Shown here: piece by piece, positions 13,001 to 23,747 of the stretch
How the letters are laid out: the number at the start of each line of letters is the position of its first letter
How positions within the stretch are numbered: position 1 is the first letter of the stretch
Origin: Anniella stebbinsi
Taxonomy: Eukaryota; Chordata; Lepidosauria; Squamata; Anniellidae
Assembly: GCA_029215795.1 (NCBI GenBank)
Contig: JARDYH010000005.1
Span: forward strand, 30,882,001 to 30,946,000
Length of the DNA: 64,000 nt
Direction: 5' to 3'
Position numbers and translations under genes: made by a program
Notes under the pieces: generated by a model
The model's input: only the letters and a program-made list of their open reading frames with translations
What the model was told of the DNA's origin: nothing
The model's database searches: none

Positions 13001-16000
13001 TGAGTCCGACAGTCTATAAGCCAAAGCAGTGACAAGCCATGGTCAAGACTAAAACGACATCTGAGGCATGCGGAACCCAATTCCACACCTGAAGATTTGG
13101 AATTGCACCTGAGGAAGCTATATATCAGCCCATGGGTCAAATGTCTGACACTATGGGGGACATACCTTCGTAAGCTATTATAAAGGCAGAGGGATTGTAC
13201 TTGGCAGGTGGAAGCATTAACTCTATGGTGGAGCCCTGAAAGAGATTAACGGACATAGTTAGAGAGCCACATAGCTAGAAGCCAGATCTGCAATGCTTTG
13301 CTAAGAAGGCTAAAACAGTGGGGGCAGACTCCTGGAGAAATGAAAGCTGATGAAAACTGAGGTAAGAAAATATTTTGTAACTGTAGCTAACACTGCAAAG
13401 TTCCCTAAAGTGCTACCCCTGCTGTGGTTGAAAGAATGGAGTTGGAAGGCAGGAGCCATGCCAAGCATGAACGTGGAAGGTGAGAGTGGGCTTCTGCCAA
13501 AACTCTTGTCTAGTTTTAGAAGTTTCCTGAACTGAGTTCTGTGCAGATGCTTAATCCGTATGGGCGACTGCACAGAGACCACTCAAAGAACTAGAGAAGT
13601 CTTGTGCAACCTGGTCCCACCAGATGTTTTGGAATAGAACTCCCATTAGCTACAGCCTGCATGACCAATGGACAGGGATAGTGAGAGTTGTTGGAGGGCA
13701 CATAATTAGACAAGCCTGGATGAGAGGATCTTACATTAACCTTGAAATGTATTATAGTTAACATTTATTTATTTATTACATTTGTATACCGCCCCATAGC
13801 CGAAGCTCTCTGGGCGGTTAACATAGGATTAAAAACAATTAAAAACAATATACAAAAATTTAAACAGCAAAAACATACAACATACACACAATCTGTACAT
13901 TTAAAAACCACTTCAACACTTCAAAAAACTACAAAAACAAAACAAAACAAACCCAGGCTCCTCAGATATTGCCAAATGCCTTAGAGAAGAGGAAAGTCTT
14001 GACCTGGCGCTGAAAAGATAACAATGTTGGCGCCAGGCGGGCCTCGTCGGGGAGATCGTTCCACAATTGGGGAGCCACCACAGAGAAGGCCCTCTCTCTC
14101 GTTGCCGACCTCCGAGCTTCCCTCGGAGGAGGCACTCGGAGGAGGGCCTTAGATGTTGAACGTAGTGTTCAGGTAGGTTCATGTTGGGAAAGGCGTTCCA
14201 TCAGGTATTGTGGTCCCAAGCCGTGTAAGGCTTTATAGGTTAAAACCAGCACCTTGAACCGGGCTCGGAAACATACAGGCAGCCAATGCAAGCGGGCCAG
14301 AGTAGGTCTTATATGTTCGAACCTACTGGTTCCAGTTATCAATCTGGCTGCTGCATTTTGCACAAGCTGCAGCTTCCGAACCACCTTCAAAGGCAGCCCC
14401 ACGTAGAGTGCATTGCAGTAATCTAACTTGGAGGTTACCAGAGCATGGACAACTGAAGCCAGGTTATCCCTGTCCAGATAGGGACGTAGCTGGGCCACCA
14501 ACCGAAGTTGGTAGAAGGCACTCCGTGCCACTGAGGCCACCTGCACCTCAAGTGACAGAGATGGTTCTAGGAGAACCCCCAAGCTACGAACCCGCTCCTT
14601 CAAGGGGAGTGCAACCCTATCCAGAACAGGTTGAACACCCTCCATCCGGTCAGCGGAACCACCCACCAACAGCGTCTCAGTCTTGTCTGGATTGAGTTTC
14701 AGTTTATTAGCCCTCATCCAGTCCATTGTTGCAGCCAGGCACTGGTTCAGCACATCCACAGCCTCACCTGATGAAGATGAAAAGGAGAAATAGAGCTGCG
14801 TGTCATCAGCATACTGATGACAACGCACTCCAAAACTCCGGATGACTGCACTCAACGGTTTCATGTAGATATTGAACAGCATGGGGGACAAAACTGACCC
14901 CTGCGGAACCCCATACTGGAGAATCCATGGGGCCGAGCAATGTTCCCCAAGCACCACCTTCTGGAGCCGACCCACCAAGTAGGAGCGGAACCACTGCAAT
15001 GCAGTGCCTCCCACTCCCAACTCAGCCAGTCGTCCCAGAAGGATACCATGGTCGATGGTATCGAAAGCCGCTGAGAGATCAAGGAGAATCAACAGAGTCA
15101 CACTCCCCCTGTCTTTCTCCTGACATAGGTCATCATACAGGGCGACCAAGGCTGTTTCCGTACCAAAACCAGGCCTGAAACCCGACTGAAATGGATCCAG
15201 ATAATCAGTCTCATCCAAGAGTGCCTGGAGCTGGCTCGCAACCACCCGCTCCAGGACCTTGCCCAGGAATGGAACATTTGCTACTGGCCTGTAGTTATTA
15301 AGATTTTCAGGGTCCAGGGAAGATTTCTTTAGGAGTGGTCTCACTGCCGCCTCTTTCAGGAGGCCTGGGACCACTCCCTCTTGCAAAGAGGCATTAATCA
15401 CTTCCCTGGCCCAGCCAGTTATTCCATCCCTGCTAGCTTTTATTAGCCAAGAGGGGCAAGGATCCAATATGGAAGTGGTTGCACGAACCTGTCCAAGCAC
15501 CTTGTCAACATCCTCGAGCTGCACCAACTGAAACTCATCCAAGAAAACAGGACAAGCCTGTGCTCTGGATACCTCACTAGATTCATCTGCTATAACACTG
15601 GAGTCTAAGTCCTGACGGATGCCAGAGATTTTATTCCAGAAGTGCCCAGCAAATGTATTACAGCGGGCCTTAGATGGTTCTACCATGTCCTTGGGGCCAG
15701 CATGTAAAAGCCCTCGGACAACTCTGAAAAGCTCCGCTGGGCGGCAGGTTGATGATTGAATAGTGGCAGCAAAGTATTGTTTTTTTGCTGCCCTCACTGC
15801 CCCTGAATACAGCTTACCATAAGCACTTACCAGTGTTTGATTGCATCCATCAGGAGTTCGTCTCCATCTGCCCTCAAGCCGTCTCCTGTTTTGTTTCATT
15901 ACTCTCAGCTCTGGGGTATACCACGGAGCCGTTCGAGCTCTACACAGGAGAGGGCACTCAGGAGCAATCGTGTCAACTGCCCGGGTCATTTCTGCATTCC

Positions 16001-19000
16001 ACAGATCAACCAGGGTTTCGACAGGAGAGCCAGCCCTATCAGCCGGAAAACTCCCCAGAGCCCTCTGGAAACCATCTGGATCCATTAGCCACCGGGGGTG
16101 GACCATCTTAATGGGTCCCCCACCCTTGCAGAGGGGAAAAGCCACTGTAAGTCTAAACCTCAGCAGGTGGTGATCTGACCATGACAGAGGGGTTGATGTA
16201 AAGTTCCCCACTTTCAGATCCCCATCTCCATGTCCAGTTGAAAAATCCAGGTCTAGAGTATGCACTGCTACATGCGTTGGGCCGATGGTATGTTGGGACA
16301 GTCCCATGGTTGTCATGGAAACCATGAAATCCTGAGCTGCCCCAGATAAAGTGCCCTCGGCATGAATGTTGACATCCCCCAGAACCAAGAGTCTTGGGGA
16401 CCTCAACAGTACACCAGAGACCACCTCTGTCAGCTCAGCTAGGGAGTCTGTTGAGCAACAGGGTGGGCGGTACACCAACAGAATCCCTAATCTGTCCCGT
16501 TGGCCCAACACAAGGTGCAAACACTCCAGACCAGTAGTCGCATGGACAGGGAGCCTGCAGAGGGGGATGGAATTCCTATAGACCACAGCAACCCCCCCCT
16601 CCCCGGCCCTCAAGTCTACCCTGATGCTGAACCAAGTACCCCGGTGGGCATAACTGGGAGAGACTAACTCCTCCCTGCTCTCCCACCCAGGTCTCGGTTA
16701 TACATGCCAGATTGGCTGCCTCATCCACAATTAAATCGTGGATGAGGGAGATCTTATTATGCACTGATCTGGCATTTAAAAGCAGCACCCGGAGGCCTGA
16801 GGGCTGGCTGATAAGGCAACCAACAAGCCTGTGGGTGTGAGGGGGACCGGAACAAGGCACAGCCATTAACTGTCTGGGCCTTGTTCCCCTAACCTGGCAA
16901 GTCCTCCTCACAACGCCATATCTCCCTCTACCCGTCACTACCCTGATTGTGCTCCCCTCAGATCCCCCCACCTGGCCCTGTATCCTCCCTCCCAGGCACA
17001 TAGCCTGGGAGGAAGGATAGTGAGAGTTGTTGGAGGGCACATAATTAGACAAGCCTGGATGAGAGGATCTTACATTAACCTTGAAATGTATTATAGTTAA
17101 CATTTATTTCATAATAAATGAGCTAGCATTTAAGATACATTAGACTATTTGTAGTTTTAGCCATTTTAGCTTCCTTCTCATCTTCATCTCCACAACAGAA
17201 ATGGCATATTTGAAAGCAGATATGACTTGTGTGCCTCATATGCAGCTTGACTCAAGCCAGATTGCTTTCTTTCCAGAAACATAGTAAGCCCTTACTTCAA
17301 ACAAGACGCAAGACACTATCTTCTCTAATATAATGACCCTGAGTGATACCCAGAATGAGCTTTGAATTTCATTATGGATTACAGAAACACATTCTTATAT
17401 ATAATACTTCAAAAACGCAGATACCTGGTTCACATATAGCTTAATCCTGAATAGTTCTTCAGAATTAGTACTCAGAAAATGATGCTACTATTGACATTAA
17501 GGGCAGACTCATGAAAAACCCAAAGAAATGTACACAGAACATGGATAGAAAGATGGTCTACATCTGAGTATGCAGAGGAATACCAGCCCCATCTTTCTTT
17601 CTCTTGGCTCCTATTTCCTCTAGTCTGCTCTCTCACACCTGTATTCCTCAGTCCCTCTATCTCTAGTCTTTGGTCCTGTCTCTGCCTAATCTGTTCTTTC
17701 CTTGGACTATCTAGAGCATGATTACAATCATACAAATAAGTGTGGATAGGAGAGGCTTTGGAGGTAATAAAAGCTTTGTATTCAGACTGCACACTTGGAT
17801 AGCCTTTCTGTGGTTTTTCTTACAGCAGTTGTTAGGAGTCTATTGTCATTTGAGGTGCTTTCTTGCAGCTAAAAAGTGGCAGATATTCCAAATGCAGCCT
17901 TTACAACCTCACACCTCTCTCCACTTGGCCTGGCAAAGCAGTTCAAGGGGAGATGTTGGATTCTGAAGCAAACTTACAAAACTGGAATATATACATTTCC
18001 AAATTTTAACTAACGCATTTTTGATCCATGTACTTTTCTCACACCATGCAAGTGACAGGAAAAGATCTAGATTTGAAGGATACATACAACTTTTTCCTAG
18101 TGCAGTGTGCAGCGGACAGCACTGAGTCGTTATTAATTAAACTTCCAGCACATATATGGAGGTATCCTACACCAAGTCGGTAAACTTGAAGACTAACTTG
18201 CCATGGCCATGCCCCAAGCTGAGCTTCATGTCCACCTATAATCCGAGACCCTGTTGCTGTTGCATCCACGGCTGGCCTTGTTCCACATTCTATAAATGAA
18301 GAGAGTTATACTAATGAGATGCAATGTTTGTAAGTGCAATTCTTCTAAAATACAGCTGACATTCAGCAACAATACATTTAAAGTAGATCCTGAGAATCAA
18401 TAATTTAATAACTCAGCAATCGTCATTGCAGTTTGGAGACATTAAGCCAGCCTGAAAGATTCAGGGAACCCCTAAATCCCTCAGTATTAGAAGTTGTACA
18501 AATATATTAGTTTATTTGATTTTGATTAAGAAGTTAATAGGGAGCCTGCCTTAAGGGTGTTGCCTTAAGTTAAATCAGATTGGATAATTAATGGGGCTCA
18601 CACATGGGTCAAATGTTCTCATTATTTGAAATTCCCAAATAATACTTAGTGCCAATAAAACTTACCTCCCTGAAAATGTGCTCATGATCACAATCTGTTA
18701 AATCAAGTATTTTTAATATTTAAATATTATATTTTGCTCTTCTTTTAAGGCAGATGACAACACAACACATAATAAAGGATAATATTTTTAAGGAAAGTGG
18801 TGGAGTAGAAAGTCATGTACTACCAAGTCACTTTAGTAGGTTCTCTTCATTGTCAGCGGTGAGGGGTTGGGGTTCAGATTTATAAAGCCCCCTTCTGAGG
18901 GAGCAGGGAATCCCTTAAGAATTAAAAAAAAATTAAAGACACACCATATATTCCACAAGAAAGAAGGCCTGAAGCAGAAAAAGCATGAATTTCTTTGCAG

Positions 19001-20335
19001 GAAACTTTATTTTAAAGCACTGCCTAATTATTTCTTTGCTGCTAACTAGGGATTCTAGTCTATGAAATACAACTCTATGGTATCAACTGGGTATCTGATT
19101 GGTTCAAGAAATACAAGAAGCTTCAATAAACATTCAATAAATACAGTTTCAATAAACATTCACAAGCATGATCTATAATTTCAGCTCAATTTTTCTCCTT
19201 GAAACAAGCCTTGGAGCCCCAGAATCAATGAAACGCGTCCCCACCCCCATTGATTTCTGGACTGTTGCTCAGTACCATTTGTGAGAACCTTGCGAAGCTG
19301 GCTATATCCCACTTAGACCTATGAATTCCTGACAGCACTTTTACAAGCCCTTGCACAAATCGCAGTGTGAGCAGCCCCCAGAGCAACAATGGCTTCAAGT
19401 GTGGTTCTGAGGTGCTTCCCTGAGGACTGCTGTCAGTCTGAACAGTGGCTGTACTATCCATATATGACAACATGCGGGTTTATGCACACATTGTATAGAC
19501 ACACAATATATATACACTTTCAATGTACACCCGTATGTCGTCATATATCGATTATATACATGGAAAGTAACCCCACGTGGTCATATTTTGTCATTACAGC
19601 CACACTTCGACAGACAGAAGCCTTAAGTGTGTGTGTGTATATATCTATATATCTATGATGTATCTGTGCCTGTGGATGGTGCTGTATGTGTTGCGGGGCG
19701 GGTGGGGGCAGAGGCTTAGAAATCCGCGCGAAGCAACCTCGCTGACAGGATGTAGCTTCCAGGCAGGCTTGAGCCCCGGGACCTTAACTCCATCACGTGC
19801 TGTGGTTGACCTCGCTGCCTAAACCTTATATTCGCAGGATTCGCGTGCCTCGCTCTCCGGGGAAAACAGTAGGCAGCCGGGCGGAAAGGAACCCGATACC
19901 CCTTTACTTGGAAGTAGAATCCCGTAATCTCAGTGGGGTGGATTTCCAAGGAAGTCCTCTATTCCCCCTGCGTTTACACTTGTAACCCCGTAAGACTCAT
20001 TTTTGGAACGCAGACGCGCCTTACGCACTTATACGCTCACGTCATCCGCTTGTACTAGAGGGTGCTGGGATTAGTAGTTTTGGCGAGGGTTCCCGCCCGG
20101 TGAGATCCGCAGAATACGCATGCGCACTTGGCTTCTAGGTGTGTTGACGTTTAATAAGCGGGAAAACCTGACCGGTCCACGCTCTTTCGGCGCTTTTCCG
20201 CCGGTGCGGAGCGCTCAGTATATCGCAGAGGAGTGGGGGGAAGCTATGCTCACCGTTATTAGAGGCCAGGACTCTACCCAGCAGCACAAGCAGCGCCAAG
20301 AAAGCAGCTGCGGGGCGAAAAGGTCGCCACATCAT
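1140..20335 (-). CDS. TMPRSS12: TMPRSS12-like serine protease, copy A (five exons)
   Basis: Trypsin-fold (S1) serine protease. Coding exons, in transcript order: 20335-20254, 18289-18088, 6067-5802, 4974-4832 and 1376-1140. All junctions are GT-AG and the phases join into 930 nt (309 aa plus TGA). A signal peptide lies at about residues 1-25. The propeptide Cys29 precedes an activation site R43/IIGG. Catalytic residues are His89 (AAHC), Asp138 (NDVALF) and Ser234 (GDSGGP). Asp228 in VDSCQ, six residues before Ser234, predicts cleavage after Lys/Arg. The last ~20 residues are hydrophobic, suggesting a membrane or GPI anchor. In mammals TMPRSS12 is a testis protease needed for male fertility (family knowledge). 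The domain layout, the AAHC-to-GLH spacing and the METTL7A neighbours support TMPRSS12 over other S1 proteases. Copy B is its tandem paralogue. Intron 2 is 12 kb because of transposon insertions. No disabling lesion is visible. Confidence 0.88.
1574..1726. repeat. Small palindromic repeat in TMPRSS12-A intron 4
   Basis: The ends are inverted copies: AGGAATGGAAAGCTTACCA at the left and TGGTAAGCTTTCCATTCCT at the right. It looks like a MITE of about 150 bp. It is absent from the short paralogous intron of copy B. Confidence 0.5.
2412..2504. mobile_element. Palindromic MITE, GCAATCCTAT family (nested)
   Basis: Starts GCAATCCTATGTG and ends ATAGGATTGCAGCC, with inverted ACTCAGAA/TTCCCAGG interior motifs. 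It lies inside the hAT element. Confidence 0.65.
2880..3175. mobile_element. Diverged palindromic MITE, same family (nested)
   Basis: Shows the family's AGTAAG / CAATGGGACTTACT / TCAGAAGTAAGTC motifs in inverted arrangement, more diverged than the copy at 2412-2504. Confidence 0.45.
4832..4974 (-). CDS. TMPRSS12: TMPRSS12-A exon 4 (substrate pocket)
   Basis: 143 bp, identical in length to copy B exon 4. It encodes [15 protein letters not shown], then NLCAG and VDSCQ, whose Asp is the S1-pocket residue. Acceptor TTTACAG/GT, donor CAG/GTAAAT, phase 0 into GDSGGP. Confidence 0.9.
5802..6067 (-). CDS. TMPRSS12: TMPRSS12-A exon 3 (catalytic Asp)
   Basis: 266 bp, identical in length to copy B exon 3. 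It encodes the LWRAV...GLHHL segment, NDVALF with the catalytic Asp, YIQPICLP and AGWG, ending at AATG/GTAAAT. The acceptor is GTCCTAG/G. Confidence 0.9.
6440..6608. repeat. DIRS left inverted terminal repeat
   Basis: Includes GGCTCTGCGCCTGCGTGGAG and CTCCGTGTTCCCGCCTTTCT, found as reverse complements near 11.19-11.30 kb. Confidence 0.8.
6711..6832 (-). mobile_element. L2-group LINE 3' end
   Basis: Carries the family's 3' signature (minus strand GCCCAGAGAGCTTTGGCTAT, then AATAAATAAATA). Inserted in the DIRS element. Confidence 0.65.
7037..7270 (-). mobile_element. L2-group LINE 3' end with (ATT)n tail
   Basis: An ATT-repeat tail (about 7039-7085) is followed by the minus-strand CACCCAGAGAGCTTCGGCTA signature and the CGCCAGGTCAAAAC motif near 7250. 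Confidence 0.7.
7403..7985 (+). repeat. Tandem repeat, about 153 bp x 4
   Basis: Units start near 7403, 7556, 7708 and 7862 (ACATTTGGACGCTCCC). Each contains AGAGGGATATCTAAGAAGG and GGAGAGCCCCTCTGCGTC. It lies in the gag-like part of the DIRS element. Confidence 0.8.
8026..8252 (+). repeat. 15-bp minisatellite, about 15 copies
   Basis: Units such as GTGCCGAGCGCCATG, GTGCCGAGGTCCTTG and GTGCAGAGCTCCTCG. The 15-bp period keeps frame, giving pentapeptides of the [10 protein letters not shown] type, as in a low-complexity gag region. Confidence 0.85.
9783..10130. repeat. Composite repeat shared with 59.1-59.4 kb
   Basis: 9800-9885 is homologous in inverted orientation to 59100-59190 (AATTCCTAAATGGGCAA). 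9975-10130 matches 59245-59400 in direct orientation (CAACTGGAGACT, TGTGAGCTTACTGATSTTAC). Confidence 0.55.
11022..11363. repeat. DIRS right terminal repeat with paired inner arm
   Basis: The left arm (GCAGGTTGCTTACCTGTAAC) and the right arm (GTTACAGGTAAGCAACCTGC) form about 58 bp of nearly perfect inverted repeat. The 11168-11332 part pairs with the left ITR. Confidence 0.8.
11880..12045 (+). mobile_element. LINE-type 3' end relic
   Basis: Contains TGTAAGCTGCTCTGGGAGCC followed by GGCATAAAAGTACTTCAAAT, a pattern typical of decayed reptile LINE 3' ends. No coding part remains. Confidence 0.4.
12082..13590. repeat. DIRS-terminus-derived repeats
   Basis: 12082-12175 and 12358-12410 are inverted relatives of the DIRS ends (GGTTGCTTACCAGTTCTTC against ACTACAGTTGCAGGTAATC). 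13440-13590 is a third relative (AGAAGTTTCCTGAACTG ... GACCACTCAAAGAACT). They look like solo or internally deleted copies. Confidence 0.5.
12665..12935 (+). mobile_element. CR1/L2-group LINE 3' fragment
   Basis: Encodes the C-terminal RT tail ([20 protein letters not shown]) and ends in a TAATAAATAAATAA tail followed by (ATT)n. Confidence 0.65.
13676..13770. repeat. 95-bp direct repeat, left copy
   Basis: Identical over 95 bp to 17015-17109 by direct reading. Interpreted as a target-site duplication of the LINE. Confidence 0.9.
13771..17014 (-). mobile_element. Young near-full-length L2-group LINE
   Basis: 3.24-kb element flanked by a perfect 95-bp direct repeat (13676-13770 and 17015-17109). 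On the minus strand an endonuclease ([29 protein letters not shown]) is followed by reverse transcriptase ([31 protein letters not shown]). The frame could run from ATG 17001 to the TGA at 13964-13962. Two lesions are seen: a frame change at the 8-G run (16592-16599) and a TGA at 14171-14169. It ends in a TAATAAATAAAT-type tail. LDLSAAFDT and YADDTQLY fit L2 better than CR1 or Rex1, but the clade name needs a tree. It lies in TMPRSS12-A intron 2. Confidence 0.9.
17015..17109. repeat. 95-bp direct repeat, right copy
   Basis: Starts GGATAGTGAGAGTTG and ends AACATTTATTT, identical to the left copy. Sequence beyond it continues the original intron. Confidence 0.9.
18088..18289 (-). CDS. TMPRSS12: TMPRSS12-A exon 2 (activation site, catalytic His)
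   Basis: 202 bp. It encodes CGTRP, the activation site [13 protein letters not shown] and AAHC with the catalytic His. The acceptor is TTTATAG/AA. The donor TT/GTATGT was chosen because it restores phase with exon 3 and is shared with copy B. Confidence 0.88.
18290..20253. other. TMPRSS12-A intron 1
   Basis: Mostly AT-rich; only the end nearest exon 1 is CpG-rich. Short stretches match copy B intron 1 (for example near 18360 against 36345). No transposon was identified. A short TG/TA run lies near 19.63 kb. Confidence 0.6.
20254..20335 (-). CDS. TMPRSS12: TMPRSS12-A exon 1 (signal peptide)
   Basis: 82 bp coding 27 residues plus one base. It starts at the first of two adjacent ATGs (20335). 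The peptide has a basic N-terminus (MMWRPFRP), a Leu/Ala/Val core, and ends at SNN. The donor is ACG/GTGAGC, the same as in copy B exon 1, and its phase joins exon 2 (G/AA = Glu before CGTRP). The start choice rests on the matching MMWR start in copy B. Confidence 0.8.
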
Positions 20336-20460
20336 CCGTCAAGAAAACAAAATGGCGGGCAGAGTGGGGTTGAGCATCACATGACCGCGGGTGGAAAAGT
20401 GAGGATGGCTATGCGGGCGGGTGCAAAGATTCCGTGGTGAATGCACGTGGCCGTCTGTCC
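20336..20460 (-). promoter_or_regulatory. TMPRSS12-A CpG-rich promoter region
   Basis: CpG-rich DNA surrounds exon 1 (about 19.68-20.46 kb), unlike the AT-rich neighbourhood. Upstream of the ATG, the 14-mer AGCATCACATGACC (20373-20386; CATGTGA E-box/M-box type) is shared exactly with copy B. The transcription start is not determinable here. Confidence 0.5.
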
Positions 20461-20939
20461 ATCACTCGTACTGGGTGACTTATTACCCGCCCTATATCCC
20501 TTGGACAATGGTGGGGATTGTCTATAATGGAGATGAATAAGGGCATGGAACGAAAAGGGAATCTGTGAGGCAAGGGAGTTGAGCACGACCTCCTTCAGGT
20601 TCTTCTAGGGCGAAATGCTGCCTGGCTCTATTGTATGCCTTTGTTTGGGCACCCTAGGGGTTGAGATAATACAAAGCAATGGTGTTTGTTTTTTTAGTTC
20701 TTCCTACATTTACTTCTTGTCAAATGGGAAAGCACATATTGTCCTTGAATGGTGTTTTAGGCTTCTAAACTGGCTTCTGTATTTTTTGCTTTGACAGTGA
20801 TTTTGATCTGCATGGTTTAGCAGTTGATTATGTTCAACTCCTTCCTTGAGTACTGTATAAATCCAGTATCTTGCAGGGCTTGAATCTTGTACCCAGTAGT
20901 GTACACTTATTCATTTTCTGTGTATGTGACTGCCTGAGG

Positions 20940-22659
20940 GGGAAAAGCTCTCTCGGCGGTTTACAAAAATTAAAAACATTGAGCATTAAAAAATCGATAT
21001 ACAAAATTTAAAACCATAAAAAGCATACAAACATGTTATAAATACAATATCATTTAAAAACAACTATTCTGGGTCAAACCACCACCACGACAAAACCCTC
21101 AACATATGCTGTTAAATGCCTGGGAGAAGAGGGAAGTTTTGATCTGGCGCCGAAAAGATAACAATGTTGGTGCCAGACGAGCCTTGTTGAGGAGATCATT
21201 CCATAATTGGGGGGCCACCGCTGAAAAGGCCCTCTCCCTTGTTGCCACCCTCTGTGCTTCCCTCGGAGTAGGGAACCGGAGGAGGACCTTAGATGTGGAT
21301 TGTAGTGTATGGGTAGGTTCGTGTCGGGAGAGGCGTTCCATCAGGTATTGTATAAGGCTTTATAGGTTAGAACCAGCATCTTGAATCGGGCTTGGAAATG
21401 TATAGGCAGCCAATGCAAACGGGCCAGAGTAGGTCTTATATGCTCAGACCTTCTGGTTCCTGTTATCCATCTGGCCGCTGCATTTTGCACAAGCTACAGT
21501 CTTCAAAGGCAGCCTCACGTAGAGCGCATTGCAGTAATCCAATTTAGAGATTACCAGAGCATAGACAACTGAAGCCAGGTTATCCCTGTCCAGACGGGCG
21601 TAGCTGGGCCACCAACAGAAGTAGGTAGAAGGCACTCCGTGCCACCGAGGCCACCTAAGCCTCAAGTGACAGAGATGGTTCTAGGAGAACCCCCAAAATA
21701 TGACCCCGCTCCTTCAGGGGGAGTGCAACCCCATCCAGAACAGGTTGAACACCCTCCATCCGGTCAGCAGAACCACCCACTAACAGCATCTCAGTCTTGT
21801 CTGGATTGAGTTTCAGTTTGTTAGCCCTCATCCAGTCCATTGTCGCAGCCAGGCACTGGTTCAGCACATCCACAGCCTCACCTGATGAAGATGAAAAGGA
21901 AAAATAGAGTTGTGTGTCATCAGCGTACTGATGACAACGCACTCCAAAACTCTGGATGACCGCACCCAACGGTTTCATGTAGATGTTGAACAGCATGGGA
22001 GACAAGACTGACCCCTGTGAGACCCCATACTGGAGAATCCACAGGGCCAAGCAATGTCCCCCAAGCACCACCTTCTGAAGCCGCCTTGCCAAGTAGGAGC
22101 TGAACCACTGCAATGCAGTGCCTCCCACTCCCAACTCAGCCAGTTGTCCCAGAAGGATACCATGGTCAATGGTATCGAAAGCCACTGAGAGATCAAGGAG
22201 AATCAACAGAGTCACACTCCCCCTGTCTTTCTCCTGACATAGATCACCATACAGGTCGACCAAGGCTGTTTCTGTGCCAAAGCCAGGCCTGAAACTGGAC
22301 TAAAATGGATCCAGATAATCAGTCTCATCCAAGAGTGTCTGGAGCTGGCCCGCAACTACTCGCTCAAGGACCTTGCCCAGGAATGGAACATTTGCCACCG
22401 GTCTATAGTTATTGAGATTTTCGGGGTCTAGGGAAGATTTCTTCAGGAGTGATCTCACTACAGCCTCTTTCAAACGGCCTGGGACCACTCCCTCTCGCAG
22501 AGAGGCATTAATCACTTCCCTGGCCCAGCCGGCTGTTCCATCCCTGCTGGCTTTTATTAGCCTAGAGGGGCAAGGATCCAATACAGAAGTGGTTGCACGA
22601 ACCTGTCCAAGCACCTTGTCAACATCCTCGAGTTGTATCAACTGAAATTCATCCAACCC
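20940..22659 (-). mobile_element. 5'-truncated L2-group LINE, broken
   Basis: Close relative of the 13.8-17 kb LINE, starting within RT ([17 protein letters not shown]) at about 22659. Frame fragments are 22656-22300, 22263-21655 ([21 protein letters not shown]) and 21341-21099 (HEPTHTLQSTSK), with stops and indels between them. The 3' tail signature is incomplete. It lies just upstream of TMPRSS12-A. Confidence 0.85.
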
Positions 22660-23640
22660 CCACCTTCGTTGGTTTTAAGCAGGTTGGACAATTTGTGGCC
22701 CTCTAGATGTTTTGGCCTGCAGCTCCCATTGTTGTTCACCATTGGCTGATGGGAGCTGTAGTTCTCCAGAAGGTTTAGCCTTTAAGCTTCCAGCCCATTT
22801 TAAAGTTTTGCCAGTTTCAGTTTTAAAATTGGGAGGGGGGAAATTCAATTTTAAGGCCCAGAATGGAGTGGAGACGCATGGTTGGGACAGCTCCTGTGAC
22901 TCCTTTCCTTTTCCCAAAACAGCTTTGGGACCACACCCCAATTTACCATCTCCAGAGGTATTTGGGGGAAAAGAGGGCAGTTGCAATTGTGCTTTTCCAC
23001 TTAGCATCAGGCTGAGCTTTAAATTGGGTGGGAAACAGGCATGACAATGCTAATGTTTAGTTAGCCCCATTTTTCTCTCCCAATATTAAGGTCAGGCCCA
23101 GCACTGAACAGAAAAGGACCAGAAGACTGCTGTGATCATCCTCTCCATTTCTTCAATTGCCTTTGGCCCCCTGCCTCCAAAGTAGAGTCCTTCTGTTATA
23201 CTACATTAGGGGTCTGAAGGCATTTAAGGGTGGGGGAGAGGGTGGTTGCAGCACCTGCCCAGCCTGGCACTTCTCCACTCACTGCTAGGCCCAACATTAA
23301 AATATTTTTTTTAAGTGGGGCTAGGCACATCAGCACAACCATGTCCACTCCTGCTCTCTGTTAAACCTGAATCCCTCAAAACAGTTGAGTGTAACTCCTG
23401 CCCCCAGTATGGGTCTTGTTGCTTCAAGAATCTTTGCTGTCAGATATGGGTTGTTGTTGTTTTTAATTGTTAACAAATCTTTACATCTACTTAGAAGAAA
23501 ATTATGTTGTGTTTATTGTTCTGAAGAACAGCACAGTAGCAATTAAGACTAAATTTTCCAGTACTTAAAGCCCCAATTCTTCAAATTTCAAGGAACGCCT
23601 TCTGGATCAAAATCAATGAATTTTGGTTAAATGACCAATG
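22660..23640. other. Intergenic stretch between TMPRSS12 copies
   Basis: 22690-22770 resembles the common palindromic repeat with an inverted pair around AGCTCCCAT/ATGGGAGCT. Nothing recognisable in the rest. Confidence 0.4.
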
Positions 23641-23654
23641 CAAGAAATATTAAT

Positions 23655-23747
23655 AGGCAATACTAGGCATGTCTACTCAGAAGTACATCCTATTGAATTT
23701 AATGGTGCTTATTCTCAGGTAAGAAGGTATAGGATTGCAGCCTAACT
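23655..23747. mobile_element. Palindromic MITE, GCAATCCTAT family
   Basis: CATGTCTACTCAGAAGTACA and ATAGGATTGCAGCC motifs in the family order. Confidence 0.6.
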
